A stretch of DNA of 64,000 nt from Paenibacillus rigui (GTDB lineage Bacteria; Bacillota; Bacilli; Paenibacillales; NBRC-103111), in NCBI RefSeq assembly GCF_002234615.1, contig NZ_NMQW01000049.1:1-64000 (forward strand), written 5' to 3'. The translations under genes were made by a program, and so were the position numbers. Position 1 is the stretch's first letter; every line of letters starts with the position of its first letter. The notes beneath the pieces are model-generated. The model saw only the letters and a program-made list of their open reading frames with translations, had not been told where the DNA came from and searched no databases. Of the stretch, positions 8,816 to 16,875 are shown one piece after another.

Positions 8816-9757
8816 ATGGAGCACGCCAACAACGTCACAGTGAATCGAAGGAAGCGTTCCTGGGCCCGTCTGATTGTTCATACGTTCCCGATTCCAGCTG
8901 TCGCCATATATACGCTATTTTTTGTTTATCCGATCTTTGCCGCCTTCGCTTACAGCTTGTTCGACTGGAAAGGCATGACGATGGGCAAGTTCAATTACTT
9001 CCAGAACTTCGTCAAGCTGTTCACCCAGGAGCCGTTCAACAACATGTTCTGGAACGCGCTCAAGCACAACGTGTATTACTTTATCATCGAAATGGTCGTT
9101 CAGAACGGGATCGCCTTTATTCTTGCCTATGTAATTTTCAAAAAGGTGAAGGGCGCGCAGTTATTTAAGGTCGCTTACTTTCTGCCCCGCCTGCTGTCCA
9201 TCATCGTCGTCGGCTTCATGTGGAAGCTGATTCTGAACCCGAACACAGGTATCGTGAATGTCGTCTTGAAGAAGCTCGGTCTGGACTCCTGGACGCATGC
9301 ATGGCTCGGCGATCCGGATACGGCCCTTACGGCGGTCGTACTGGTCAACTGCTGGTTTGCCATCGGCTTCTTCATGCTGATCTTCCTTGCCGGACTCCAG
9401 TCCGTATCGACAGAGGTGCTTGAGGCCGCCAAGCTGGACGGTGCCATCGGCTTTCGTCTCATCCGTTCGGTCGTGCTGCCCATGATGTTCCAACCGGTCG
9501 TCATCGTCATTGTCATGACCTTCATCCAAGCCTTCGAAGCCTTCGAGCTGGTGTTCGCCATGCAGGGCTCGATGGGAGAACCGTATTATTCGACGGATCT
9601 GATGGCCGTCTTCTTCTACCGTACGGCCTTCGGCAGCGGCTCCGGCGAATCGGGCGAGCTCGGTGTCGGTTCTGCGCTGGCTGTCGTCATGTTCGCTATT
9701 ATCGCAACGATTTCAGCTATTTTTATGTCCTATGTCAACAAAAGGAATGCGGATTAG
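8816..9757 (+). CDS. ABC sugar transporter permease (MalF/UgpA type)
   Basis: The 313-residue membrane protein has about six transmembrane segments and the inner-membrane permease EAA loop (EVLEAAKLDGAIGFRLIRSVVLP, near residue 205), which contacts the ATPase. A GAGGTGA site precedes the ATG. It is followed after 18 nt by the second permease. With 7378 and 9776 it forms a CUT1-type importer; the substrate is inferred from neighbours only. Confidence 0.9.
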   Translation: MEHANNVTVNRRKRSWARLIVHTFPIPAVAIYTLFFVYPIFAAFAYSLFDWKGMTMGKFNYFQNFVKLFTQEPFNNMFWNALKHNVYYFIIEMVVQNGIAFILAYVIFKKVKGAQLFKVAYFLPRLLSIIVVGFMWKLILNPNTGIVNVVLKKLGLDSWTHAWLGDPDTALTAVVLVNCWFAIGFFMLIFLAGLQSVSTEVLEAAKLDGAIGFRLIRSVVLPMMFQPVVIVIVMTFIQAFEAFELVFAMQGSMGEPYYSTDLMAVFFYRTAFGSGSGESGELGVGSALAVVMFAIIATISAIFMSYVNKRNAD

Positions 9758-9775
9758 AAAGGGAGGGTCGACCGC

Positions 9776-10600
9776 ATGAAACCAAACCCATTAAAACAAA
9801 GCCTGCTTTATATCGTATCCATCGGTTATGCCTTGATCTCGCTCTTTCCGTTATTCCTGATGCTCGTGTCTTCGGTGAAGCCGAACATCGAAATTTTCAC
9901 CAAACCGTTATCTTTGCCGTCCGAGCTGAGCTTCGCATCGTATAAAACGCTGTTCGTCAAACTGAATTATTTCAGCTATATTCAAAACAGCATTTTTGTC
10001 AGCGCGGTCACCTTGGTCGTCCTGCTTATATTCAGTGTCATGCTGTCCTATTATATTGCCAGATTCGATTTCAAATGGAACGGTCTGCTCTTCTTCTACT
10101 TCCTGATTGGAATGATGCTGCCGATCAAGCTCGGGCTGGTGCCCCTGTTCCTGCTGATCAAGGATTTGCACCTGGTGAACTCCTTATGGTCCATCATCCT
10201 CATTCAGGTCGGCTCGGGCATCCCGATGGCCGTGCTGATCTTGACCGGATTTTTCCGCACGCTGCCCAAGGAGCTCGAGGAGGCTGGTAAAATCGACGGG
10301 GCCTCCAACATGGGACTGTTGATGAAAATTTTGCTGCCGCTCATGCGTCCGGCACTCGGCACCGTAACGATTGTCAACTTCATCGGGGTATGGAATGACT
10401 TTTTCTTCCCGATGATCTTCATTCAGGATGAAGCCAAGAAAACGATTCCGGTAGGAATGCTGAAGCTGTTCAGCGAATTTACTACGGACTGGAGCGTTCT
10501 GTTCGCAGGCTTGACATTATCTTCGCTGCCGATGATCATTATCTTTATCTTCGCATCGCGGCAATTCATGGACGGTCTTACAGCTGGTGCTGTGAAATAA
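9776..10600 (+). CDS. ABC sugar transporter permease (MalG/UgpE type)
   Basis: The 274-residue protein has six hydrophobic segments and an EAA loop (ELEEAGKIDGASNMGLLMKI). This is the usual second CUT1 permease. An AAGGGAGG site lies before ATG 9776. It is 18 nt upstream of the RpiR regulator, in the same operon. Confidence 0.9.
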   Translation: MKPNPLKQSLLYIVSIGYALISLFPLFLMLVSSVKPNIEIFTKPLSLPSELSFASYKTLFVKLNYFSYIQNSIFVSAVTLVVLLIFSVMLSYYIARFDFKWNGLLFFYFLIGMMLPIKLGLVPLFLLIKDLHLVNSLWSIILIQVGSGIPMAVLILTGFFRTLPKELEEAGKIDGASNMGLLMKILLPLMRPALGTVTIVNFIGVWNDFFFPMIFIQDEAKKTIPVGMLKLFSEFTTDWSVLFAGLTLSSLPMIIIFIFASRQFMDGLTAGAVK

Positions 10601-10618
10601 AGCAAAAGGAGCCATAGC

Positions 10619-11464
10619 ATGAACGGTGGTTTAGTACGACTTAGGGAAATTCTGAATTTGATCACGCCGTCCGAACGGAAGGTGGCGGAGTTCATTTTGC
10701 AGGACCCTGAACGAATTATCGGGTTGTCGGTAGCCCAGCTGTCCCAGGAAAGCGGGGGCAGCCAGGCCGCTGTCATTCGACTGTGCAAGTCGGCCGGGTT
10801 CAAAAGCTACCAGGAGCTGATGCTCAAGGTAGCCGGAGATCTGAAGGATGAGAGCAACGAAACCGGCTATCAGGAAATCAAAGGCGAGGATTCGATTGAA
10901 AGAATTATCGAGAATGCCTCCAACAACAACATCCAGTCGATCCGCGACACGTTGAAAATTTTATCCCCTGCCAATGTGCAAAAAGCAGTCGAGGCGATTC
11001 TTCGCGCCAAACGGATTTATTTCTACGGCATCGGCGCTTCCAATTTAATCGCGACCGACGCCCAGCACAAATTTATGCGGATTAACAAAACGAGCTTCTC
11101 GTTCGCCGATTCCGACCTGCAGCTGGTGTCCTCCGTGATGCTGACCAAGGACGATGCCGTCATCGGCATCTCCTATTCGGGTGAAACCCCGACCATCGTG
11201 GAGTGCATGAAACGGGCAAGAGAATCAGGCGCGGCGACCATCTCGATTACGCGGTATGGCAGCAATGCTGTGAGCCAGCTGGCCGATATCCCTCTGTTTA
11301 TTTCCTCCACCGAAACGGAAATACGCAGTGGAGCTACCTCCTCTCGGATTACCCAGCTGAATGTAATCGACATTCTGTACCTGGGCGTCGCCAGCAGAGA
11401 GTACGATCAATCGGTCAATTATTTGGAAAAAAGCCGCAGCGCAGTCAGAAAAGCTCGCAGGTGA
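10619..11464 (+). CDS. RpiR-family transcriptional regulator (MurR/YbbH-like)
   Basis: The 281-residue protein has an N-terminal HTH_6 domain (about residues 1-77; SVAQLSQESGGSQAAVIRLCKSAGF is the recognition region) and a C-terminal SIS sugar-phosphate-binding domain (about 125-255; GIGASN, GISYSGETP). MurR of E. coli and YbbH of Bacillus belong here and sense MurNAc-6-phosphate. As the last gene of the locus it probably controls both divergent operons, perhaps through the palindrome at 4551. AAAGGAG lies before the ATG. Confidence 0.88.
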   Translation: MNGGLVRLREILNLITPSERKVAEFILQDPERIIGLSVAQLSQESGGSQAAVIRLCKSAGFKSYQELMLKVAGDLKDESNETGYQEIKGEDSIERIIENASNNNIQSIRDTLKILSPANVQKAVEAILRAKRIYFYGIGASNLIATDAQHKFMRINKTSFSFADSDLQLVSSVMLTKDDAVIGISYSGETPTIVECMKRARESGAATISITRYGSNAVSQLADIPLFISSTETEIRSGATSSRITQLNVIDILYLGVASREYDQSVNYLEKSRSAVRKARR

Positions 11465-11581
11465 ATCGCCGATAAGAATTTTGGTTTCCGATTCACCGGA
11501 AATCATCCCATAAAGTCTTATATGGTAAACAACCGTCCAGTAACCTTATCAAGACCCAAAATTAAAAAAAATAAGAAAAAT

Positions 11582-11627
11582 AAAGGGTTTTATATATTAG
11601 TTATATCTAATATATAAAACCCTTTTT
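11582..11627. terminator. Strong bidirectional terminator
   Basis: Perfect 19-bp arms (11582-11600 and 11607-11625) with a 6-nt loop are flanked by T-rich sequence to the right and A-rich sequence to the left. It ends the MurNAc operon (+) and the convergent gene at 11688 (-). Confidence 0.9.
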
Positions 11628-11687
11628 CTTATTGAACTATTGTGCCCGTTGAAGGATCATTTTGACCGTGGTCTTTTAAGCATGTAA

Positions 11688-12878
11688 TTAATCTTTTAAT
11701 TTTACAACAGCATTATTTATGATTATTTCAAGTTCTTGAAGTGTGGTACTAACATCTCTATTTTCTAAAATCATTTTCCTAAACGAATCCGTTACTAACC
11801 GAACTACTTCCTTTTCAAAGACGCTTGTTTCGACTACAGGATTGGCACCTTCATTGATAAACAATGCTTTAATATTTTTGTCTTTAAAATATGATAGTTC
11901 AGAAGCATACGCATCTTTAATAGAATCTTGAGTTAACGAGGAAACCTCTCCTTTTTTTGAGTTAAACAATTGGTGTTCTTCCGAAACCAAATAAGTTATG
12001 ATTTCAAACGCTTCTTGTTTATACTTGCAAAAAGGGCTTAATATTAAAAAGGAGCTATTTGGTGCAGTTGGTTTTATCATTGGATATTGCCTGAACGTCG
12101 GGTATGACACGATATCCCAGTTTATCTCCGGTTCGCTTAAGCAATTCGCACATAATACAGCCATTGCAACATTTTTATCTCTGGAAAAACCACCGTTAAA
12201 CCTAAATAAATGTTTGGGATTGGGAAGGTTTCCATGAATCGTATAAATATCCTTTATCGTTTCCGCAAGTAATTTCCATTTTTCATTATTAACAATGGCA
12301 TAATCTGTTGAAGGGTCAAGACATGTCAAAGATAATTGTTCTCTCAGTAGAACATAGTCGGCAATATCTAGTCCCCTATAAAAGACACCGTCAATTTCCC
12401 CGGTTACTTTTTTTGCTAGATCAATAGTTTGATCCCAATTCATTTCATTTTGAGGGTAGGGAACCCCGAATTTATCAAAAATATCCTTATTGTAAAAGAG
12501 TGGATGTTCCGTTTTGCTATATGGCAATGCGTAAACTTGTCCTTCATTTCCAAAACTAAGAATTGGACTCAATGCTTTTGAATCAAATTGACTTAAATCA
12601 AATTGATTATGTCCTATCAAATCATTTAAATCATAATGAAAGTTATTTTGAATTAATTGCGGTATTTCATATGCTGGGCTGAACATCAACAAAATATCTG
12701 GTGACGTATTGGTTGATTGCCACTTTTCAATGTTATTATTAAAAAAAGGTTCTTCTCTCGAATAGATAAGTTTAACCCATGGAAATTTCTTTTGAACAGG
12801 TTGTACGATTCTTTCTTCAAAATATTGTTCTGGATAAAAAGTATTAAATGAGATTATTAATCGACTAGAAGTTTCCAT
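11688..12878 (-). CDS. ABC solute-binding-like protein lacking a signal peptide
   Basis: The 396-residue protein resembles family 1 sugar-binding proteins (SPDILLMFSPAYEIPQL, YALPYSKTEHPLFYNKDIF, a C-terminal IITYLVSEE helix) over its whole length. However, it starts METSSRLIISFNTF, with no signal peptide or lipobox, so it is not an ordinary importer component. A GAAGGGAGA site 6 nt upstream of ATG 12878 supports this start. The gene is more AT-rich than its neighbours. Possibilities are a cytoplasmic sensor, as when binding-protein domains are fused to GntR regulators, or a gene that lost its 5' end. No transporter genes are adjacent. Confidence 0.7.
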   Translation of the reverse strand: METSSRLIISFNTFYPEQYFEERIVQPVQKKFPWVKLIYSREEPFFNNNIEKWQSTNTSPDILLMFSPAYEIPQLIQNNFHYDLNDLIGHNQFDLSQFDSKALSPILSFGNEGQVYALPYSKTEHPLFYNKDIFDKFGVPYPQNEMNWDQTIDLAKKVTGEIDGVFYRGLDIADYVLLREQLSLTCLDPSTDYAIVNNEKWKLLAETIKDIYTIHGNLPNPKHLFRFNGGFSRDKNVAMAVLCANCLSEPEINWDIVSYPTFRQYPMIKPTAPNSSFLILSPFCKYKQEAFEIITYLVSEEHQLFNSKKGEVSSLTQDSIKDAYASELSYFKDKNIKALFINEGANPVVETSVFEKEVVRLVTDSFRKMILENRDVSTTLQELEIIINNAVVKLKD

Positions 12879-12925
12879 AGAAAATCTCCCTTCCAAGTTC
12901 GGTTGAATGCTTCAAATTAATACCT

Positions 12926-12945
12926 CCATATATTCTTGTATATGG
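12926..12945. promoter_or_regulatory. Inverted repeat upstream of the 11688 gene
   Basis: CCATATA and TATATGG are 7-bp arms around a 6-bp spacer, about 48 bp before the start codon. It is a possible operator; the binder is unknown. Confidence 0.35.
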
Positions 12946-13020
12946 AATATAAAAACAGGTGCAAAAAAATTTTATCGTACATTCGTTCGTATGAAAAGGG
13001 TGTATTCAACCATAATGATA

Positions 13021-13340
13021 TTTACTTTATTAAGGTAACCTGCCCGTGGGACCTGATCCCGTCAGCTATAATGTTCACCCCTACTTGTTACTACCATCTT
13101 TGAGGCTGGTTGGGACGTAGATCCCGTATAACAAGCGATGCTATGGAATAATCTATTAACATGTATCTCTTAGTGTTATCCTCTAAGAGAACTTCTTGCA
13201 CTCTCATAGACTTCCACCTTCCAGACATTAAATGATAACACTCGGCAAAACCTCGCTACGCCTCCCGCTGTGGGCTACTCCCTCCAAATATACAAATGCC
13301 TGTGCTTATTAAACTATAATATTATTAACATATTAAACGT
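13021..13340. repeat. Repeat-rich non-coding stretch, probable mobile-element debris
   Basis: Two related palindromic units (GGGACCTGATCCC near 13050 and GGGACGTAGATCCC near 13110) lie close together. CTTGTTA (13083) faces TAACAAG (13129). TCTCTTAG/CTAAGAGA forms a hairpin near 13165-13190. GTGTTATC and GATAACAC are a longer-range inverted pair. No intact gene is present; a recombinase fragment overlaps. Confidence 0.45.
13091..13207 (-). pseudogene. N-terminal fragment of a tyrosine recombinase (probable)
   Basis: A 38-codon reading frame starts MRVQEVLLEDNTKRYMLID. This resembles from memory the N-terminus of tyrosine-type integrases of Bacillus and Paenibacillus mobile elements. After about residue 19 the sequence diverges and stops. 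It is read as a remnant left when another element or deletion removed the rest. Confidence 0.45.
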
Positions 13341-13373
13341 TATTTTTAATAGCTGCTTATGGATTCTAATATG

Positions 13374-13420
13374 TAAAAAAATAGAGGATATATGCTCGTA
13401 TATTGAACATATTATCCTCT
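13374..13420 (-). terminator. Intrinsic terminator downstream of the ars remnant operon
   Basis: AGAGGATA and TATCCTCT arms (13383-13420) form a hairpin. On the minus strand it is followed by a run of seven T. It is the likely end of the arsR-arsI transcript, about 150 nt past arsI. The 13421-13576 interval shows nothing else. Confidence 0.7.
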
Positions 13421-13576
13421 TATTATGAACTACAATTAACGGTCTCGCGGACGGTTGTTTTTTCTTTCTGCTTAAGGCACTCCCCCTCCCCGATGGACGG
13501 CTTCGATAAGGATTGATATCCCGCGGCGCAGCGTCCGATACAGGTTTTTCACAGGTTTTCCGAGAAAATAATTGGT

Positions 13577-14050
13577 TTAAAATAATCTCTTTTTGAAGGA
13601 GTTGAATTCCACGGCTGCCGGACCGGAGGGAGGGGCACAGCAGATTGACATATCACGAGGTTCTCCGGCACTTTCAAATTCCGAATCTTCTTTTGTGAAG
13701 AAAATTTCCCAAGCATTGCCGTCTGGGTCGTACACCCAGACCTTATCCTGCACAGCGTAACAGCAGGTCGTGTTCATTTCGTCGATAAGAAGGAGTCCTG
13801 TCTGCCGAAGACGCTCACCCATCGTCAGCACTTCTTCGGTGTTGTTCACCTGAAAGCCCAGATGGTTAAGTACGCCATTTTTTTCGAAGGGACGGACATT
13901 TAAAGAAAAATGCAGTGCCGGTTCATCCAGCTCAAACTTGGCATAATTGTCTCTAACCTTCGTCGGCTCCGTGCCAAAAAAAGCCTTGTAGAAGTCGAGG
14001 GATTTCTGAATGTCGCTGCAGTTTACCGCTACGTGCATCCGTTTAATCAT
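13577..14050 (-). CDS. arsI: ArsI-type C-As lyase / CadI family VOC dioxygenase
   Basis: The 157-residue glyoxalase/VOC-fold protein has IKRMHVAVNCSDI at the start, LNHLGFQV in the middle, and the vicinal cysteine pair in TTCCYAVQDKVWV followed by DPDGNAWE. In ArsI the Cys pair binds trivalent organoarsenicals and a His/Glu triad binds Fe(II), allowing cleavage of the C-As bond. It is the last gene of a remnant ars operon. ATG 14050 has GAAGGAAGG at good spacing; ATG 14056 is two codons upstream. The arsC remnant overlaps its start, implying former translational coupling. Confidence 0.88.
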   Translation of the reverse strand: MIKRMHVAVNCSDIQKSLDFYKAFFGTEPTKVRDNYAKFELDEPALHFSLNVRPFEKNGVLNHLGFQVNNTEEVLTMGERLRQTGLLLIDEMNTTCCYAVQDKVWVYDPDGNAWEIFFTKEDSEFESAGEPRDMSICCAPPSGPAAVEFNSFKKRLF

Positions 14051-14213
14051 TGTCATTACCTTCCTTCACAAATTGTTCAATTCGAATTCTTATGGAATCG
14101 CGAATCACGAAATTGGGACATGATTTCTTCTTCTGTTCCGGTCGCTTTCGCGGGGTCGTCAAAGCCCCAATGCCATCTTTCCGCTTTACCGTTTAGCCCA
14201 TGTGCTTCTAGTT
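14043..14213 (-). pseudogene. arsC: arsC (thioredoxin-type arsenate reductase) C-terminal remnant
   Basis: Only the last part of ArsC is readable: EAHGLNGKAERWHWGFDD followed by PAKATGTEEE, matching the usual HWGFDDPAKA segment. A frameshift after SQF moves the tail (IRDSIRIRIEQFVKEG) into another frame, which ends inside the arsI start. The N-terminal two thirds with the catalytic cysteines are missing. It cannot be functional. Confidence 0.8.
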
Positions 14214-14240
14214 ATGCGCTTTTGACTGGCAACCCCTGCT

Positions 14241-14330
14241 TTAGAGGATCTCATCAATGACCTTCGCGTCAGGACCGGCAAAAAACAAAAAATACGTGCC
14301 AATAAAATCAGCAACAAGCTTCTTTTTCAT
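14241..14330 (-). pseudogene. Truncated aquaglyceroporin (MIP/AqpS-like) N-terminus
   Basis: The frame begins MKKKLVADFIGTYFLFFAG, the typical first helix of MIP-family channels found in ars operons, and stops after 29 codons. Its ATG lies inside the arsR end (23-bp overlap), showing the original arsR-aqp coupling. The rest of the channel and the start of arsC have been removed. Confidence 0.75.
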
Positions 14331-14649
14331 TCGTCACTTCGCAGCAATTGTTACCTTCTTGTGCTGACTTAAAAATGCAGCATAGCTCTTCAGAGAGAAG
14401 ATGGCTTACTTCCTCCTGGTTAATTTCGTAATAGCTCCAAGTGCCGCGCGCCTCCCTTGTGATGAAGCCGGCATCAAGCAAGATCTTGAGGTGATACGAT
14501 AGCTTGGATTGGGACATTTCGAAAATATCAGTGAGATCACAAACGCAAGTGTTCCCGCGTTGCGTAAGCTCATACATGATTTGAAGACGTTTTTCATCGG
14601 CAAGCGCTTTGAATTTGGACTCGTAATCTTTGAACGAAATGTCTGTCAT
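14308..14649 (-). CDS. arsR: ArsR-family arsenic-responsive repressor
   Basis: The 113-residue winged-helix repressor has the metal-binding CVCDL motif at the start of helix 3 and the recognition helix SQSKLSYHLKILLDAG. When As(III) or Sb(III) binds the cysteines it leaves the operator. The C-terminus carries extra cysteine pairs (LCC, NNCC, ACC), which may add thiol ligands. ATG 14649 is preferred because AGAAGGTGAT precedes it; the frame is open to 14730. Two operator-like repeats lie upstream. Confidence 0.9.
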   Translation of the reverse strand: MTDISFKDYESKFKALADEKRLQIMYELTQRGNTCVCDLTDIFEMSQSKLSYHLKILLDAGFITREARGTWSYYEINQEEVSHLLSEELCCIFKSAQEGNNCCEVTNEKEACC

Positions 14650-14684
14650 GGAGTGATCACCTTCTTTGAATACTTCTTTAAGAT

Positions 14685-14704
14685 AAATCAATTTATTTTG
14701 ATTT
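14685..14704. promoter_or_regulatory. ArsR operator O1
   Basis: AAATCAA and TTGATTT are perfect 7-bp arms around 6 bp, immediately upstream of arsR. They match the ATCAA-N6-TTGAT style of ArsR operators. Confidence 0.7.
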
Positions 14705-14750
14705 AATTTATGAACTGAATTTAACACCATTTTCTTATCCAGTCAATTGT

Positions 14751-14772
14751 TTAATCAAAAAAAATTGATTAA
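14751..14772. promoter_or_regulatory. ArsR operator O2
   Basis: TTAATCAA and TTGATTAA are perfect 8-bp arms around six A residues. They lie about 66 bp from O1, between arsR and the divergent exporter gene, so the exporter may share ArsR control. Confidence 0.7.
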
Positions 14773-14874
14773 TTTCTCTAAAACTTTATTTTCTTTGGAC
14801 ACCATCAGGAATGACGCCCCTCCGCCAAGGGCAGACTGTGGGATATTAAGGGATATGTAAAGGAGTTGAGCAAA

Positions 14875-16422
14875 ATGACCGCCAACACCCGGCGCAATTC
14901 GACGGGCATCGTGATTGCCGGATTGCTGCTCGGCATTTTGATGGCTTCGATGGACAATACCATTGTCTCAACCGCGATGGGGACAATTGTCGGCGAGCTG
15001 GGAGGCCTCGATAAGTTTGTTTGGGTCACTTCTGCTTATATGATCGCCGAAATGGCCGGTATGCCCATCTTCGGCAAGCTGTCCGACATGTATGGACGCA
15101 AGCGGTTTTTCGTCTTCGGGATTCTCATATTCATGCTCGGCTCGATCCTGTGCGGGACCGCCCACTCGATTGTTGAGCTCAGCGTGTACCGGGCCGTTCA
15201 AGGCTTGGGAGGCGGCGCTCTGGTACCTATCGCCTTCACCATCATGTTCGATACGGTTCCGCTTGAGCAGCGGGGCAAGCTGGGCGGTCTGTTCGGCGCC
15301 GTCTTCGGCATGTCGAGTATATTCGGCCCTTTGCTCGGAGCTTACATTACCGACTATATTAATTGGCAATGGGTATTTTATATTAATCTGCCGCTCGGGC
15401 TCGTTGCGTTCATCTTGATCGCTGTTTTCTACAAGGAGTCGCACGAGCATTCCAAGCAGCCGATCGACGGCTGGGGCGCCTTCTCTCTAGTCGGCGCGGT
15501 GATTTGTCTGATGTTCGCCTTGGAGCTGGGCGGCAAGCAATTTGCCTGGAATTCGAGTGTCATCCTCGGCTTGTTCGCCGGCTTCATTCTTCTGGCCGTC
15601 GTGTTCATTTTTGTGGAACGGCGGGCCGAAGAGCCGATCATTACGTTCGCCATGTTCCGCAAAAGGCTGTATGCCACAAGCAACGCCATCGCGATCCTGA
15701 GCGGCGCGGCTTTCATTACTGCCTCCGTCTATATCCCGATCTTCATCCAGGGCGTGCTCGGCGGCTCGGCTACCAACTCCGGCTTGGTGCTGCTGCCCAT
15801 GATGCTCGGCTCGGTCGTCACTGCCACCGGGGGCGGGATTCTGTTATCCAAGGTCGCGTACCGGTCGATTATGATCCCAACCCTGATCATTCTTGTCATA
15901 GGCATCGCTTTGCTTACCACCTTGTCGACGGAGACAACCCGGTGGATCGTCACCTTGTATATGATTCTCGTCGGGCTCGGGATCGGCGCTTCCTTCTCCG
16001 TGCTCAGCAATGCCGCCATTCAATCCTTCAGCGCCAAGCAGCGCGGCTCCGCCAGCTCGACACTCAATTTCTTGAGGTCACTGGGCATGACCGTAGGTAT
16101 CACCGTCTTCGGGATTATCCAAAGCCACACGTTCACCAACGAATTGACCCAAGCGATGGCCGCCATAGGCTTGAGCAGCGCGCAGCTGCCGCCAGGTGCA
16201 AAAATTAGCGATCCGCATGCGCTGTTATCCCCTGAGGCGCGTGCACAGATACCGAAGCCGATTCTCGATCAAATTACGGAGGCGCTGGCGTATTCGATCG
16301 CCCATACCTTTGTCTGGGCTATCCTCCCTGCCGTGCTCGCTTTGCTTGCGTCCTTCTTCATGGGCCGGGACAAGCTGGAGGAGGCCCCGCCCGGAGAGGA
16401 GAGTCATCCGACAGGGCATTAA
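14875..16422 (+). CDS. MFS multidrug exporter, DHA2 (14-TMS) family
   Basis: The 515-residue protein shows about 14 hydrophobic segments. It has the MFS motif A GKLSDMYGRKR between helices 2 and 3, motif C-like GPLLGAYI, and the DHA2 start LLLGILMASMDNTIV with an Asp in helix 1. It should export a cationic drug or organic toxicant by proton antiport. ATG 14875 is preceded at 8 nt by AAAGGAG; a TTG at 14866 directly abuts this site and is unlikely. Its divergence from arsR across two ArsR operators suggests arsenic-linked expression. The substrate is unknown. Confidence 0.85.
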   Translation: MTANTRRNSTGIVIAGLLLGILMASMDNTIVSTAMGTIVGELGGLDKFVWVTSAYMIAEMAGMPIFGKLSDMYGRKRFFVFGILIFMLGSILCGTAHSIVELSVYRAVQGLGGGALVPIAFTIMFDTVPLEQRGKLGGLFGAVFGMSSIFGPLLGAYITDYINWQWVFYINLPLGLVAFILIAVFYKESHEHSKQPIDGWGAFSLVGAVICLMFALELGGKQFAWNSSVILGLFAGFILLAVVFIFVERRAEEPIITFAMFRKRLYATSNAIAILSGAAFITASVYIPIFIQGVLGGSATNSGLVLLPMMLGSVVTATGGGILLSKVAYRSIMIPTLIILVIGIALLTTLSTETTRWIVTLYMILVGLGIGASFSVLSNAAIQSFSAKQRGSASSTLNFLRSLGMTVGITVFGIIQSHTFTNELTQAMAAIGLSSAQLPPGAKISDPHALLSPEARAQIPKPILDQITEALAYSIAHTFVWAILPAVLALLASFFMGRDKLEEAPPGEESHPTGH

Positions 16423-16448
16423 AGCCCGTATTTTATCGCCAATCACGG

Positions 16449-16486
16449 CCCTCAGGTTAACTTCATGGTCAGCATGAGGGTTTTAT
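16449..16486 (+). terminator. Intrinsic terminator after the MFS gene
   Basis: CCCTCA/TGAGGG arms with a 20-nt loop are followed by TTTTAT. The stem is short, so confidence is moderate. Confidence 0.45.
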
Positions 16487-16554
16487 ATGCTTCATTGTCG
16501 GTGATGAGTTGTATGATTTGATTTACACCGTGCGCAAAAGCTCCCTGCATGATG

Positions 16555-16726
16555 GAGGCCACTGAAAAAGCTACGGCTGCATGGACAGATCGTTCTTCCG
16601 ATCGCTGTTTTCCCCGAATTTTCTCAATTTCAACCCCCTTGTAGCGGTCAAAATCCGGGGACAAAGGCGAACGCTTACGCTTCTACAGAACGATTCCGTC
16701 CACCTCGCCAGTTTTTCAGTGGCCTC
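16555..16726. repeat. 172-bp element with perfect 15-bp terminal inverted repeats (MITE-like)
   Basis: GAGGCCACTGAAAAA (16555-16569) is exactly inverted at 16712-16726. The interior has no open gene and contains a small CGATC/GATCG hairpin. Size and structure fit a miniature inverted-repeat element. I do not see a second copy in the window. Confidence 0.55.
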
Positions 16727-16875
16727 GCATGATGTCGATGCATTGTATAACAGCAATGCAAACCTTATTGTCAGAAACTATTAATCTTATCAATATTATA
16801 TATTTGTACAATAGACTCACCTGTACTATGGTTACATTACTATCACTTTCCCATCTGATACAGGAGGAGATCCCC

